The notes under the pieces are model-generated. The model was not told where the DNA came from and did no database searches. It worked only from the letters and a program-made list of their open reading frames with translations. Made by a program: the position numbers and the translations under genes. A stretch of DNA of 21,469 nucleotides from Elysia marginata (lineage: Eukaryota; Mollusca; Gastropoda; Plakobranchidae): the NCBI GenBank assembly GCA_019649035.1, contig BMAT01002343.1, positions 244,598 to 266,066 of the forward strand, written 5' to 3'. Each line of letters starts with the position of its first letter. The first letter of the stretch is position 1. This document shows positions 1 to 11,034 of this stretch, piece after piece.

Positions 1-1090
1 AAAAAAAAAAAAAAAAAAATAGTTTTCATAAATCGAATTTCTATCTGCGAAATACAGGGTCCGTGAATTAGAAAAAAAGACAGAAAAATGAAAGGTTCAA
101 ATTTTTTACCTACTGTTATTATTTTTTATCTTGGTTGCACCAAGAAAAACGATTACCTATATAAACCGATTACAGTAATTCAGGAGTGATCATGAAAGTA
201 CTAAATCTACGTGTATCTATTCAGTCTTTTGCAGAGCTTCATACGCTTTCTTTTTTCCCATTATGTTTCATTTTTATCATTTCTTTTCTCCCCGTAAAGC
301 TGCTACCTGTAGGGCTACTGTTGTTGTATTTTGTGAGTTGTAAGTTTTTTTCCTTCATTTTTTATATTTAAAACGCTTAGAGTAATACCAAATTTATAAA
401 GCTGAGTTCGACCCAGCAAACTGAATATCACTATGTTTAAGTTTACAATAAATCAGCGTTGAACTGAAACGTTTCGTTAGTTTTTCCTTTCCTTAAAAAT
501 TGTAAATATTTTTTGAAGATATTTTACTTATATATCATTTTGCTGTTCATTATACTATAAACCCAGTATCATTTCGCTACAATGGCTACGGCTTTATGAA
601 TGATGGCAACTTAGCAGATATTGTATTTATACTATAAAGCCAGGTGACGTAGGTAAAACTTGATAGGCATTAGAAATACAGTGATAAAACTATTGTTTTT
701 TAAATCAGTGATTTAATAACACTCTTTGAAAAATACAAAGATCTAGCTAACTTATTTCAAAATGTAAATAAGCCTTAGTTGTTATATAATATAGCAAACA
801 AAAAGAATGCAGCACGCAATTTGTAAATACAGAGCAAGGAAATTTGTCACAAAGATGCATGAAACATTTCTTTTACCCCACGGTTTCACAAAACACTATA
901 AATATTTGCCTGGTTTAAATTTTATAACCATCTCTATCACTATTTCAAAAACCTTCAAAGTTCAATTCACTTTACATTACGAATTCTTAGTTTAAAAATT
1001 TGCATAGCTTTTTTTCGGCGTTGACTTATATAGATTTTAAATTTTCTCTGTGTAAAACTGTGGGGTCAGAATGAAACCATACGCATTGTC
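1..1090. other. AT-rich non-coding 3' flank
   Basis: The window begins with a run of 19 A. The rest is AT-rich with frequent stops in all frames. The small open frames (186-371, 807-995) have no recognisable domain and skewed, low-complexity residue content. I see no gene here. Confidence 0.6.
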
Positions 1091-1092
1091 AA

Positions 1093-1560
1093 TCATGTAA
1101 TCCAAGAAAAAATTAAAGTGAAATTTTTTTGCGCGCGATAATAAAGTTCTAATAAAAATGTAAACCTTACTTTAGTTTCTCTTAAGATAATTACTAAATA
1201 GAGCTGTAAGAATAAAAATAAGCGATCACAGAATATAAGAATAAATAAATTAACAGTTTCAGCCAATTCGTCGTTCGCCACGTCAGAATAATCAAGCGAT
1301 GCTGCTACCGCTGCTGCTGCTGCAAAGCTCGGGAAGTCCCTCTCACCAGTACTATCGATCAGGCAAGATGTGTACCTCAATATGCCTGGCAGATGGGTCG
1401 TACGCCTTGCGTCGCCAGCCATCGAGCCTAGCCTCCTAGATCGAATCCCCAGCACGAGATATAGCCAACCTCCATGAAGCCTTCCTCGCGGGTACCACCT
1501 GGGCATAGGTAGGTAGGTAGGTAGGTAGGTGGACGCAACACCAGGGACACACAGAGTTAT
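1093..1560 (-). repeat. Unclassified repeat-like block with AGGT microsatellite
   Basis: The base composition changes abruptly to GC-rich between about 1260 and 1500. On the minus strand there is a tRNA-like box-B sequence (GGGATTCGATCT) near 1440, a GCA/GCT triplet run at about 1300-1325, and an AT-rich tail towards 1140. This layout resembles a degraded SINE or other retroposon. An open frame of 137 codons spans 1093-1506 on the minus strand but matches no family I recognise and ends in AT-rich low-complexity sequence. Immediately after lies (AGGT)6 at 1507-1530. I cannot name the element. Confidence 0.35.
1507..1530. repeat. (AGGT)6 microsatellite
   Basis: There are six perfect copies of AGGT, bordering the repeat-like block on its right side. 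Confidence 0.95.
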
Positions 1561-1622
1561 ACGTCAAGATTAGTTCGTGGACATAGACAATGGGGCACAA
1601 TTAGAAGAGAGAAAAGCGTCCT

Positions 1623-1642
1623 GGGGNNNGGGGGGGGGGGGG
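1623..1642. other. Assembly gap inside a poly-G run
   Basis: Four G, then NNN at 1627-1629, then thirteen G. The unknown bases most likely reflect sequencing failure in a homopolymer. An open frame that crosses this point (1577-1804) is not trustworthy. Confidence 0.9.
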
Positions 1643-1864
1643 TATTTGAAAAAAGAGATGGAAGGTTTGGATAGTGTCCAGGGTTCTTGGCTTTTCAATA
1701 CTAGATTATATTTACCTTCTAATTATTATTTAACTTCTTGGATGAGGTCAAAGGTGCATTTCTGGGCTAGTCGTTTTGGTTTAAGTAAAGGAAAACATAT
1801 ATAGTTATTTGTTTTGTGGGGCACCTTACACTACATAGGTATAATTTTCAAAACCGTTTAGGCC

Positions 1865-1870
1865 TTTATT
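1865..1870 (-). promoter_or_regulatory. Candidate poly(A) signal AATAAA
   Basis: TTTATT on the plus strand gives AATAAA on the transcript strand about 840 nt after the stop. The hexamer is common by chance in AT-rich DNA, and an ATTAAA variant at 1960-1955 is an alternative. Confidence 0.25.
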
Positions 1871-2712
1871 ATATAATATCTGTCGAAAAAAACGCTCGAG
1901 GCTTTAATTTTTTTTTGCCGAACCAGTCATCCGCAAGAACCTGGACATAGAAACTTTAATAAAAGGACAAAGTTGATAAGATTTTAAAAAAAGTCAACAT
2001 ACCTGCATGGGTTTAAACAAGGAAAGAAAGGCAGCTTAAACAACGAATTATTATAGAAACATAATTTAGTGACATGTCATTCAGAAAGCCAAGAGCCGCA
2101 TTGAGGGCGTGTGAGAGCATTTCACGAAAATTCGAGGTTCGTGAGATGGCACACTGCGCAGAGTGATTTTCGAGGGCCATGCTGTAACGCATAACAAAGG
2201 AAATGGGCGCAAAAATACAATTACAATTATTGAAGCATTTATGTTCCAATAGCAAATCATAAGCATTTATAACCTGTTGGTGACAACGTTTAAGAAGACG
2301 GTGAAAAAAGAAGCAGATAATAAACTTGCATTGATACATCCCAGCCTTAAAAAATATGATAATCATTAAACAAGAGCATATTTAAAAAGATGAAAATCAC
2401 AAGTCCAGCGGACGAGAGCATTTAGAAAATAGTGACTTGAAACAAGGGATTCATAACATGCGCATTCACAACTCGGCAAAGTTATTGTGTAGAAGAGGAA
2501 GAGCAAGAAAGCGCCTCGCGTAGCTTAAAATGATTAAAATAGCATCATGTCGAGTCGACAAGCGTGATCGCCAGCAGGGTAGACGGGCAGCATGCAGTTT
2601 GTGTGCATCATGTCAAGAAATACAATGACAGCAGCAGCAGGCTGCAGCAGCCCCAAGGACTTCAGTTCAGTCTACTGCCCTGGCCAAGCCAGCAGCTGCA
2701 GTTGACTTAGAT
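1865..2712 (-). other. Probable 3' UTR of the TSP1/fibrinogen-like gene
   Basis: Directly after the stop, the transcript strand carries GC-richer sequence with a CTG-rich stretch (2629-2700 on the plus strand reads as CAG/GCA triplets). AT-rich sequence follows. Candidate poly(A) signals on the minus strand are ATTAAA at 1960-1955 and AATAAA at 1870-1865. I found no AATAAA closer to the stop. The true cleavage site cannot be fixed from sequence alone. The short open frames here (2013-2366, 2081-2266) show no recognisable domain. Confidence 0.3.
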
Positions 2713-2810
2713 CTAATTATCCAGGCCATTGAACAGGGTGTCTGCCTTCCTGGCGCCCCAGCACTGAATGTCTCCTACGGTAAAGTAACCCAGCTCTGTA
2801 TCATCTCTGC
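2713..2810 (-). CDS. Terminal coding exon: end of fibrinogen-like domain, short tail, stop
   Basis: This 98-bp exon lies 6 kb downstream of the previous one. Its acceptor is ATTGTTCCAG|GCAGAG, with a good pyrimidine tract upstream, and the stop is TAG at 2715-2713. In the phase required by the preceding donor it reads [19 protein letters not shown], matching the domain end GDT...E...(T/S)VG-x-x-x-C-x-G in CNTNAP proteins and supplying the tenth cysteine. A 13-residue tail, [13 protein letters not shown], follows. There is no hydrophobic segment, so the product ends outside the membrane. Phase, splice site, motif and stop all agree. The antisense strand here is open but is a shadow of this exon. 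Confidence 0.87.
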
Positions 2811-5800
2811 CTGGAACAATGATTAAGAGGGCAGTGAGGAATCGAAGGTTATTAACCGCCTCTGGAATCTAACAAAAAAAAAAGTTTAAAAAAAAAGATT
2901 GTTCATAATGAGCCTCGATCGTGTTGCTTGAATGTTAATGACCTGAAGATCGGGACGTCGACTGCTTCGGTAGTCGATCCTGCAAGACAAAGACTTATTA
3001 TATAGGAAACTGATAACAGTTCTCCCCCGAAAATAAACAGTCAAAGAATGATTAATTAGCAAATAACTACCCAACTCTGTAGCGGAGCATTAAACCTTGG
3101 CAGAGAGATTAGATGAGGTGAGAAGAAGAAAAACGAATTCAGTTAAAAGGTTTAGGAAAAGACCACAATTAGTATGCACGTTAACTTAAGGCAAATCAGG
3201 TCTCGCCCACTGAGATCGGGTTTCGTTTTTAGATTTTAGATTTCCTCTTCAAATGACATAGCAATGATCCGTTCATTGACCGCATATTTTTTTTTTTAAA
3301 TCTGGTGATGATTTGCTGTCCTAAGATCTTAAGTTTAGATAAAAAAAAAGGAATGAAATTTAATCTGTAGTGCTTAAATATTAGGGTTACGTCTTAGCAG
3401 ACTCACTCCTAGATTCTAAACACATGTGAGTATTTGGTCACGTCGTAGAATGTGAATCTAATTCTAAATCTAAAGTATACGTCTATGTTTATGTATAAAT
3501 AAGACAAGCTTTATCACGACGCTTTCTCAGCTTAATAGGAGTATCCCATGTATAATTTTTTTTTATCAGTAGGCTAATGTGAGGAAGCAATGATAAATAA
3601 TTCAGCTTATAATTCGCACAGCATCACCAATTATAACTGGTTAAATTGCGTACACTGTGATTGATAATATTGTTCATCTTAATTATTTTATGCGATTAGG
3701 CTTTTGAACTACTGGTGACAAAATTTGCGTACAATGGTGATCGGAGTTTGCGTCTATTGAATCGGCTTACTTTATTTCAACTTATAGATTTGCCTACGTT
3801 GTTATAACATTTTTGCCCAATTTATTAAAAAACTGTCGCGGGGTGACTTAAGAGAAGATCAACTCAACTATTGCCTACGAAAATATCTTTACTGAAAATT
3901 TCCTTAACTATTTCTAAGAAAATTGTTCGATCCATTATAATCACACATTATGGATGGTGTATATGAAATTGAAAGGATGTATCCTGAACTATTATAGATT
4001 TTTTTTTATAGAACATATTTCAATTCTGCTGTACACGAAGCGCGTAAAATAACAGAGCGTAATTGGACTTTTTCCTCAATCTTTTGTAACCAATTAATGA
4101 GCAGCCTGCATGAAGGGAAATAATAAGCTTATAACTATGAAATTGTTCTGCCTCTTCTGACTATAAAAGAAAACTTTAAAAAGCTTGTCAAATTATCGGA
4201 GCGTTATCTAAAGTAATGAATATAGACTATCCCCCCCACCCCCACCCACCGCGCGCGTTTAGTAGGTTTGGTATTAAATCGATGTGAAGCAAAGTCTGTA
4301 AAAATGTATTTTTCCTGTAGTTAGTGCAATTATTTTTTTTCAACGAAACCGTAGAGAAATACAATTCAATTCTCACAAGATATCTTCTATATACCTGTCA
4401 TTTCTCTTTTAATTTTAGACTACTTTAGTCTCATGCTTTTCGTTTTACTTTTGTTGAAAAGTGAGGCCATAGTCTGATTGCAATCTAATTAATTTGAACC
4501 TATATGTATGAAAATGTTTCCAACACTGCAAGAAATTAAAATGCTAGTCTTATAGTTTTTGTAAATATGAACAAAACAAGATTTAGATTTGATTAAAGTG
4601 TTACTACTTACTATGAAGAAAGTTAACATCCTTTATTTACCGTTGTCTTCAAATAAGGTAGACTACCGCTCAACCAACCACCGAGGGAAAACCATTTTTT
4701 TAAAGTTAAGAACCAGTGTCTTAAACTTGTATAGTAATCACAGGATATTTCTTTTCATAGTATAAGGAATTTATACAAAACCAATTATTAAAAAAGACCA
4801 TTGCATGTTTTTACAAAGGGCATTCCAACAAATAATTGTAGGCATGTTTTAAAGGACAAAGACATTTTTTTCCTATAACCTTCTACAAATAAAATTACAT
4901 CAAAAATAATCAGGAGGAGGGAGAAAAAATCACAATCCGGTCAGCCAGCCTGTAGGTAGATTACGGTAACATCTCTTAAGTCTGTCTGTGTGTGCTTATC
5001 TTAGCCACGCCTTGATTCTCTTCCCTGACACAAAAGCGGACCGATGCGATAATACCCGTCTTCCTGGACGCCGCCTTAGAGAAATCAAGCTTACATTATT
5101 TCAGTTCAATACACACACAAAATAAAGTGCCCGCTTCCTTAACTATAATATTTGCATAAAACAGAAATAGCAAAAAAAAAAAATAAATAAGAAGACTGAG
5201 GGGGGATAATAAGGATCATTTGTCTTGTAACCATTCAAAATGAGTCTTAAGTCGAAATTAAAAGGCAGTAAGGCATTCGTTTCACAAAGAAGCGCCTTTT
5301 CTCTACTTTCAAATAAAACAAACAGAAAAGCTCTTTCGTTCTTCTGCCTGAAGTAAAAGCTTTTTGAAGTTGGGAGGGTTAGGACTTGTGGAATTTCAAA
5401 AAAGAGAGAAAATTACATTTTGAGGTTTAGACATCTATAAAGGTGTAAAGTCCTTAGCAACGATACCAATAAATGTTAAATGCATAAAACATCAAGTTTC
5501 AACATGAATCGGGTGTAAAAACTGTTCAGAAATGATTTTAGTGTCAATACTTATAAATTTTAAAAAAATTGACCTGTTAACATCCACTCAACTTTGAAAG
5601 CCTTTATCTAAAAAACTAGGCCTTGCGACTCATTTGGATAGAATGCGAGAAATTTTAAGAAAGGTATATTAAAAACTTTAGAGAAAAAAACAAAACAACA
5701 ACAATAGAATTAGCGAAAACAATTTTATCATATGATGGAAGACGGTGTAGAGTTTTGTATACAATGTTTAGTAATTATTCCATCTCACAAGATTTGAAAA

Positions 5801-8800
5801 TATAGATTGGCTCAAAGCAAAAAGAAGTAGAAAGAGATTTTTTGGGATGTGCGTTATTCAAAAAGACTTGACATAGCATAAAGTAAGGTTGCAATGTTAA
5901 AATTTTTTAACCGGTCATTCCTAATGTTACCCAATGTAACAGATTGATAAGACATAACAGTATAGAACTTCCTACGGTTGTAAACACAGGCTCATTCCGT
6001 TGTCTAAATCTGTTGCTTTTTAAACTTCTTTTTGTTTCAATTGTGTAACTAAACATAGTTTCTTCAACTTCAGTAAGACGTGATTATTCTGCCATATTTA
6101 AATTATATACTATATATAACTAGCTTTGTTAACATTTTTGCCAGTAAAAAGTATTTACTGACAAATGCAAAAGAATCGAAGCAAATGAACGACGACCTAG
6201 ACGAGCATGAAGGGGGGACGGAATAGAAACAGTAACAGACTGTTGCCTGATGACGCGCCTACCAACCGGACGGCGAGAAACACGGTGTCGAATATACTAG
6301 TCTTAGATAGGCAGGTCATAAATATCAAGAGGTTGAAGTGAGATCGAAGGTAGATTAAACTATTTTAAATCTGTGGACCTGAAAATGGCCTTTACCTTAA
6401 AAAATGGAAGAAAACTTGACACGCATAGCCTAGAGGCTCCTAATGCTAAGACAGAAGCAAACAAGACTCGTGGCACACAAAGTGAAATAAAAATGACGCC
6501 CAAAACCTAGGCTAGATCCACGCCTAAGTTCAAACTGTAGTTCAAGATTTTATTTATATTTAGCTCTAATTCTAGACTATCTATATTAATTTCTAGACCC
6601 AAGTCAAATTCTTAAACACTTAGTCTAGATGTTAGAACAGGGCTAGATCTAAACTAGATTCTACAGAATTCAACAAACGAAGTTGGGAAGCGGGCGAAAC
6701 CATAAATATCCCTTCTGTGTGTTCTTGCGCCAAAAAACGTTTTTTTCCGAAATGTATAAAATTTGTCCTAAAAACTAGGTCCAATGTCAAATTAGCCACA
6801 ATAGCCGCGCCTTAAGGACAACCCACTTATTTTTTGTTGGTTAGTTTTAGAATTTAAAATTATCGTGCCAATTCATGTTGTTACTTCTGATACAACACCG
6901 AAGAAAAAAACAGTTTGTCAATAATAAATATACGATGGCCGTCCAGAAACTAATGTGAAAATCGTCATAACTTTTAAACTAAGTTACATTATATGTGAAA
7001 GACGTGCAAAAAGCCTATCTAAGGTCTAATAGTTGCAATAAATCTCAGTACTGCTATTAAATACCTTATGTTGTAACGGCAAAAACAAAACAGTTACTTC
7101 CATTGATAATAGTTATGCTAAAGATTGAGGTTACAGGAATAATTAGATTTTTTCAGACAAATGAAAACAAAATATCCAACAAAATTCTGCAGAGAAATTA
7201 CTGCTACAAATGCTTTGAGCAAAAAGCAGATCGTGCATTTTACAGGAGGCTACACTAGCCTTGGGGATGAAGAGCGAGATTCCAAGACTTGGAGGCAAAA
7301 AAAAATATCCTTGCCGTCTCAGACGAAAAGACAAACAGTTGGCGAGTAAGTTTATGACTACGCTCTTTAGTTTTTATTTTTGTTTTGTTTTGTAATTACT
7401 TTTATATGTTCCTCTTGTTGAACTTATGCCCCGTAGACAGAACATCAATGCTGCCAATTATTGTCCAATTCTGTGGAAACTTAGAGAGGCTGTGCGATCG
7501 ATGCTAAGGATATTCGACTCAGAAAAAGAATTATGATGCCACGGTCGATTCAACGGTTTTGACAATTCGCTCTCCCGACAAAGATCTGTGACTTGGCTTC
7601 GTAATTATGACTATCATTTCTGAAGCCCCCTAAACACTACATCTGAGACCAAAAAGTTGACATAGGTGCACAGACTGTAGCTCTCATTAGCTATGAGACG
7701 ATGCGTTGTCAGCCCTCTCAGGAAAACAAAACCTAAGAGGGGGGTCTAGGATAGCTGATCGTCTGCTGTCACCCACGCTACCTATGGATGTTATTGCGAC
7801 CGATTTATTGAAGGGTATTTTTACAAGCCCAATTCCACTTCAAAGGTGCTCTCAGGGCTTGGGTCCCAATGACAATTTACGGGCTGCCATCCAGAGACTA
7901 GCGGGGATACCATGACTTAGCCTCAGCCGGTCACATTATACTGACACCGACCCAACCAGTAGGGGCCCGGACTGTGCTCGGCTGTGTTTCGAACCCGTGA
8001 CCTCTTGGACACGGAGCGAAGCCACTACCAACTGAGCTATCTAGGCCCCATGTTATTGCGACATACTTTATCGTGGTCCGCGAGCAAAGTATCTGTTAAC
8101 TATGTGAATGATTGACAGAACTTTCAGAGAATGCATCAATCATCAAGGGACTACGTTACAAAGTAGGCGTGAAGAAAATCAGTGTAAGTTCAATGTATTA
8201 AAATGAATTATAATAACAACTTTCTACATTACTTTCCGAACGCATGTTTGCAAATTTCGATCCCTTCCGTTTGCTCGTCTGCAGGGTTTACTTATATTTT
8301 TTTTTGGCAAAAAGTAAAACGTTACTTGAGAGGTGATGATTGAGACTTGTGTGTGATCTTTTTTGTGAACATAATTTTTTTATAATTATTATTTTTTTTC
8401 TAGGAAATGATTGCCAAGTACAATGTAACGATGTCCTGGCTTTCCCTTGGGGCTATTACTGAAAAGTATTTTTTATTACATTTTTACTTTTACTACTTAT
8501 CAAATATTCTGAAGAATTGACATCCAACATGAAAATAGACACAAATTATTGAGCCGTATTTCCAGTATCCCTACAATTAAAAAAAAGCGCACATTCGCTT
8601 TTGTTAAAGAAATTTTAGAAGGTTGAGTTAAGAAGTATACACATATGGGGATTTTCAAGTGAAGTGAAGATCGTTTTTTTTATATAACACATAATCTACT
8701 TATTATAATATTATGCTCTTACCGACTCGCACAGTCACAACTCCAGTTAGTCCATTCCCAACCCCTTTCCCTACTGAACATAATATAGAAATAAACTGAT

Positions 8801-10985
8801 GATTTGTACACAGACGTACCTGTATCCCCAGCCACGAAGGCGAAGACGGGCAGATCATCTTTAAAGGTGAGGTAACCATCATCCTGTCTCCAGACTTCAT
8901 CGTTCGCGTCACAGTTACATTTGAGATCTTCCTCAACACAGGTATTATTCATGCCACACGCACAGCTGTGAGAACCCGGGGCTGCCCCGCCAAAGTAGTC
9001 CGCTATCTGGCCCGTTCTGGTTTTGCACGTTCCACGTCAGGGGTGAATCCATAGGAATGAACAAGAGAAAATGGTAAGCGTCTAATTAACGCAGGGATTG
9101 GTAATGCAATCTCTTTAAATTGATACTCCTTACATTAGGCAGACAAAAAGATTTAAGGAATATATTGGTAACAGTGGAAAAACCATTAGTTGTGGTTGAA
9201 AGATGTTTAGGTATGAAATTAGTGGTGGAGAGAAGTAGGCTTTAAGTAGAAATGCTCGAAATGTCTGCCTTTTGTATGCTTCGAACCTTCGACGTAAATT
9301 AGCTTCGACACACACCGCCTTGCCGCTGAGAGAGAAACATGGCTTGTATCAGGTCGCCGCTAAGCTTCTTAAAAAAGAAGTTTTAAGGCGAAGGTCCTTT
9401 CCTCTTTAAGCGACTTGCGAACTTAGACGACAAGATGCAAATCTCACCAAAGGCAATCATTGAATCAGGAAGAACAACAAAACGTATCCATACAAACAAA
9501 CACAAAACAAGCGATAACATTTGAGGTAAGCCTCATGTATAAACAATACATTTAGAGATCAGAATAAATGGTGGCCTTAATTATGGTGCAGCTCTAAATC
9601 ATCGTACAGTCTTTATATTTGAATGTTTCTAGATTAAAAAAAAACAACAAATAAAATAATGTTTAATGACATTGTCTGTCAAAGTAGTAAAAATTTGTGT
9701 TTGGGATATTCAAGTAAAAAGAGCTTTTCTCATATTATTGCTCACAAAGTTTGCAGAGTGGAAGTTATTTCTAGTCAACCTAAGTAGGTTGGAAATTTTT
9801 AAAATACAGGAGTGATATTGATAGGGAAAGTGTATTTCTTTCTTGTTTCAGTGTGTTGCCCAGATCGTATGGCGTCTTCTTCTCCGTGGGGGGGCGGCTA
9901 GATAGCTCAGTTGGTAGTGGCCTCGCTCCGTGGCCAAGAGGTCGCGGGTTCGAAACGCAGCCGAGCACAGTCATGGCCCCTACTGGTTGGGTCGGTGTCA
10001 GTATAATGTGACCGGCTGAGGCTAAGTCATGGTATCCCCGCTAGTCTTTGGGTGGCAGCCCGTATATTGTCATTGGGACCCAAGCCCTGAGAGCACCTTT
10101 GAAGTGGAATTGGGCTTGTAAAAATACCCTACAATCAATCTTCTCCGTGGACACTTTCAAGGTACATAATGCATGCAGCACATTTCATACTTGAAATCTT
10201 TCACTCATAATTATTAATAATTTCATCAATATACATGTATCACTTGCCTGTTAAGCCATCCGGTGCTGACCTTGAAGTTGTCATTGGGGTTGTGGATGAG
10301 GGCGGCAAAGCACTCCCAGGAGATGTACTGCTGGCAATCTTCAGATTGGTCGACCAGCTCCTCAACGTGCTCGAACGAGATGTTGTAGTTGAGTCTCACC
10401 TCGTATTCCCTGGCGCCTTCCCAGCCGTCAACCCTTTGCCTGTGCTCCTGGTCGTGGCCTGGAGTTATAAATAATGCCATCAGAAGGGTAATTCAGGATA
10501 GTGACGCAGTAATATGAACAGAGAAAATTGTTTTTTTTATTTTTTTGTTATAAATCCCTTTTGGACACTTTGGCTTCGTTACTCAGCATAACTGTGTCGC
10601 CACAGAGCAGCGCCACTTCAAATGTACTGGTCTTCTTCAGCAGACCAGTGCATGTGAAGGCCACTTTTAACCCATAGGCAGGGTGTTGCAGGCGCATATC
10701 ACAAATTTAAAAATTGCCTATAGCTGAGTAACCATTTTACAGATGGGTGGACTGGGGAAAGTTAAAGTAAATTGCTTTCTCGAGGCAATTGCAACATGGC
10801 ATGGTCGGGTATCGAACCCGCGCCCTCCACATCTCGAGTCCGACCCGATAATGAAGAAAGGCTATAAAAAATCGACAGAAACCTGGAAGCCTTGAGTGGA
10901 AGCCTTAAATTTTAAGGTCATCACCCTAGCGACGTATTTCAGAACCTTCCTCTCCCCTCCTCTTCCTCTCTGTCTGTCTGTCTCT

Positions 10986-11034
<49 letters not shown>

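Noticed and set aside
1577..1804. 75-codon plus-strand frame
   Set aside because: It crosses the NNN gap and a poly-G run, so its frame is not reliable, and it shows no domain.
2629..2826. Open plus-strand frame of 65 codons with a CAG/GCA run
   Set aside because: It has no start codon and a stop just upstream. It is the antisense shadow of the terminal coding exon and the CTG-rich 3' UTR on the minus strand.
7986..8049. tRNA gene (and its counterpart at 9890-9960)
   Set aside because: A and B boxes are present, but they form the head of a 249-bp element with TSDs present in two copies. The acceptor stem does not close properly.
8401..8462. Possible terminal exon on the minus strand (TTTTCAG acceptor, open to TAG)
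   Set aside because: The frame fits the donor phase, but the encoded residues lack the VG-x-x-x-C-x-G end motif. The exon at 2713-2810 fits phase, motif and stop much better.
8719..8819. Read-through extension of the GDTG exon to a stop at about 8719
   Set aside because: The added residues do not resemble the domain end, and a good donor CAG|GTACGT sits exactly where the next exon joins. It could be an intron-retention product at most.
10226..10474. Plus-strand open frame overlapping the central fibrinogen-like exon
   Set aside because: Antisense shadow. The minus strand carries the domain motifs and splice sites. The same reasoning removes the plus-strand frames at 12642-12918, 14256-14531, 16641-16931 and 20751-21083.
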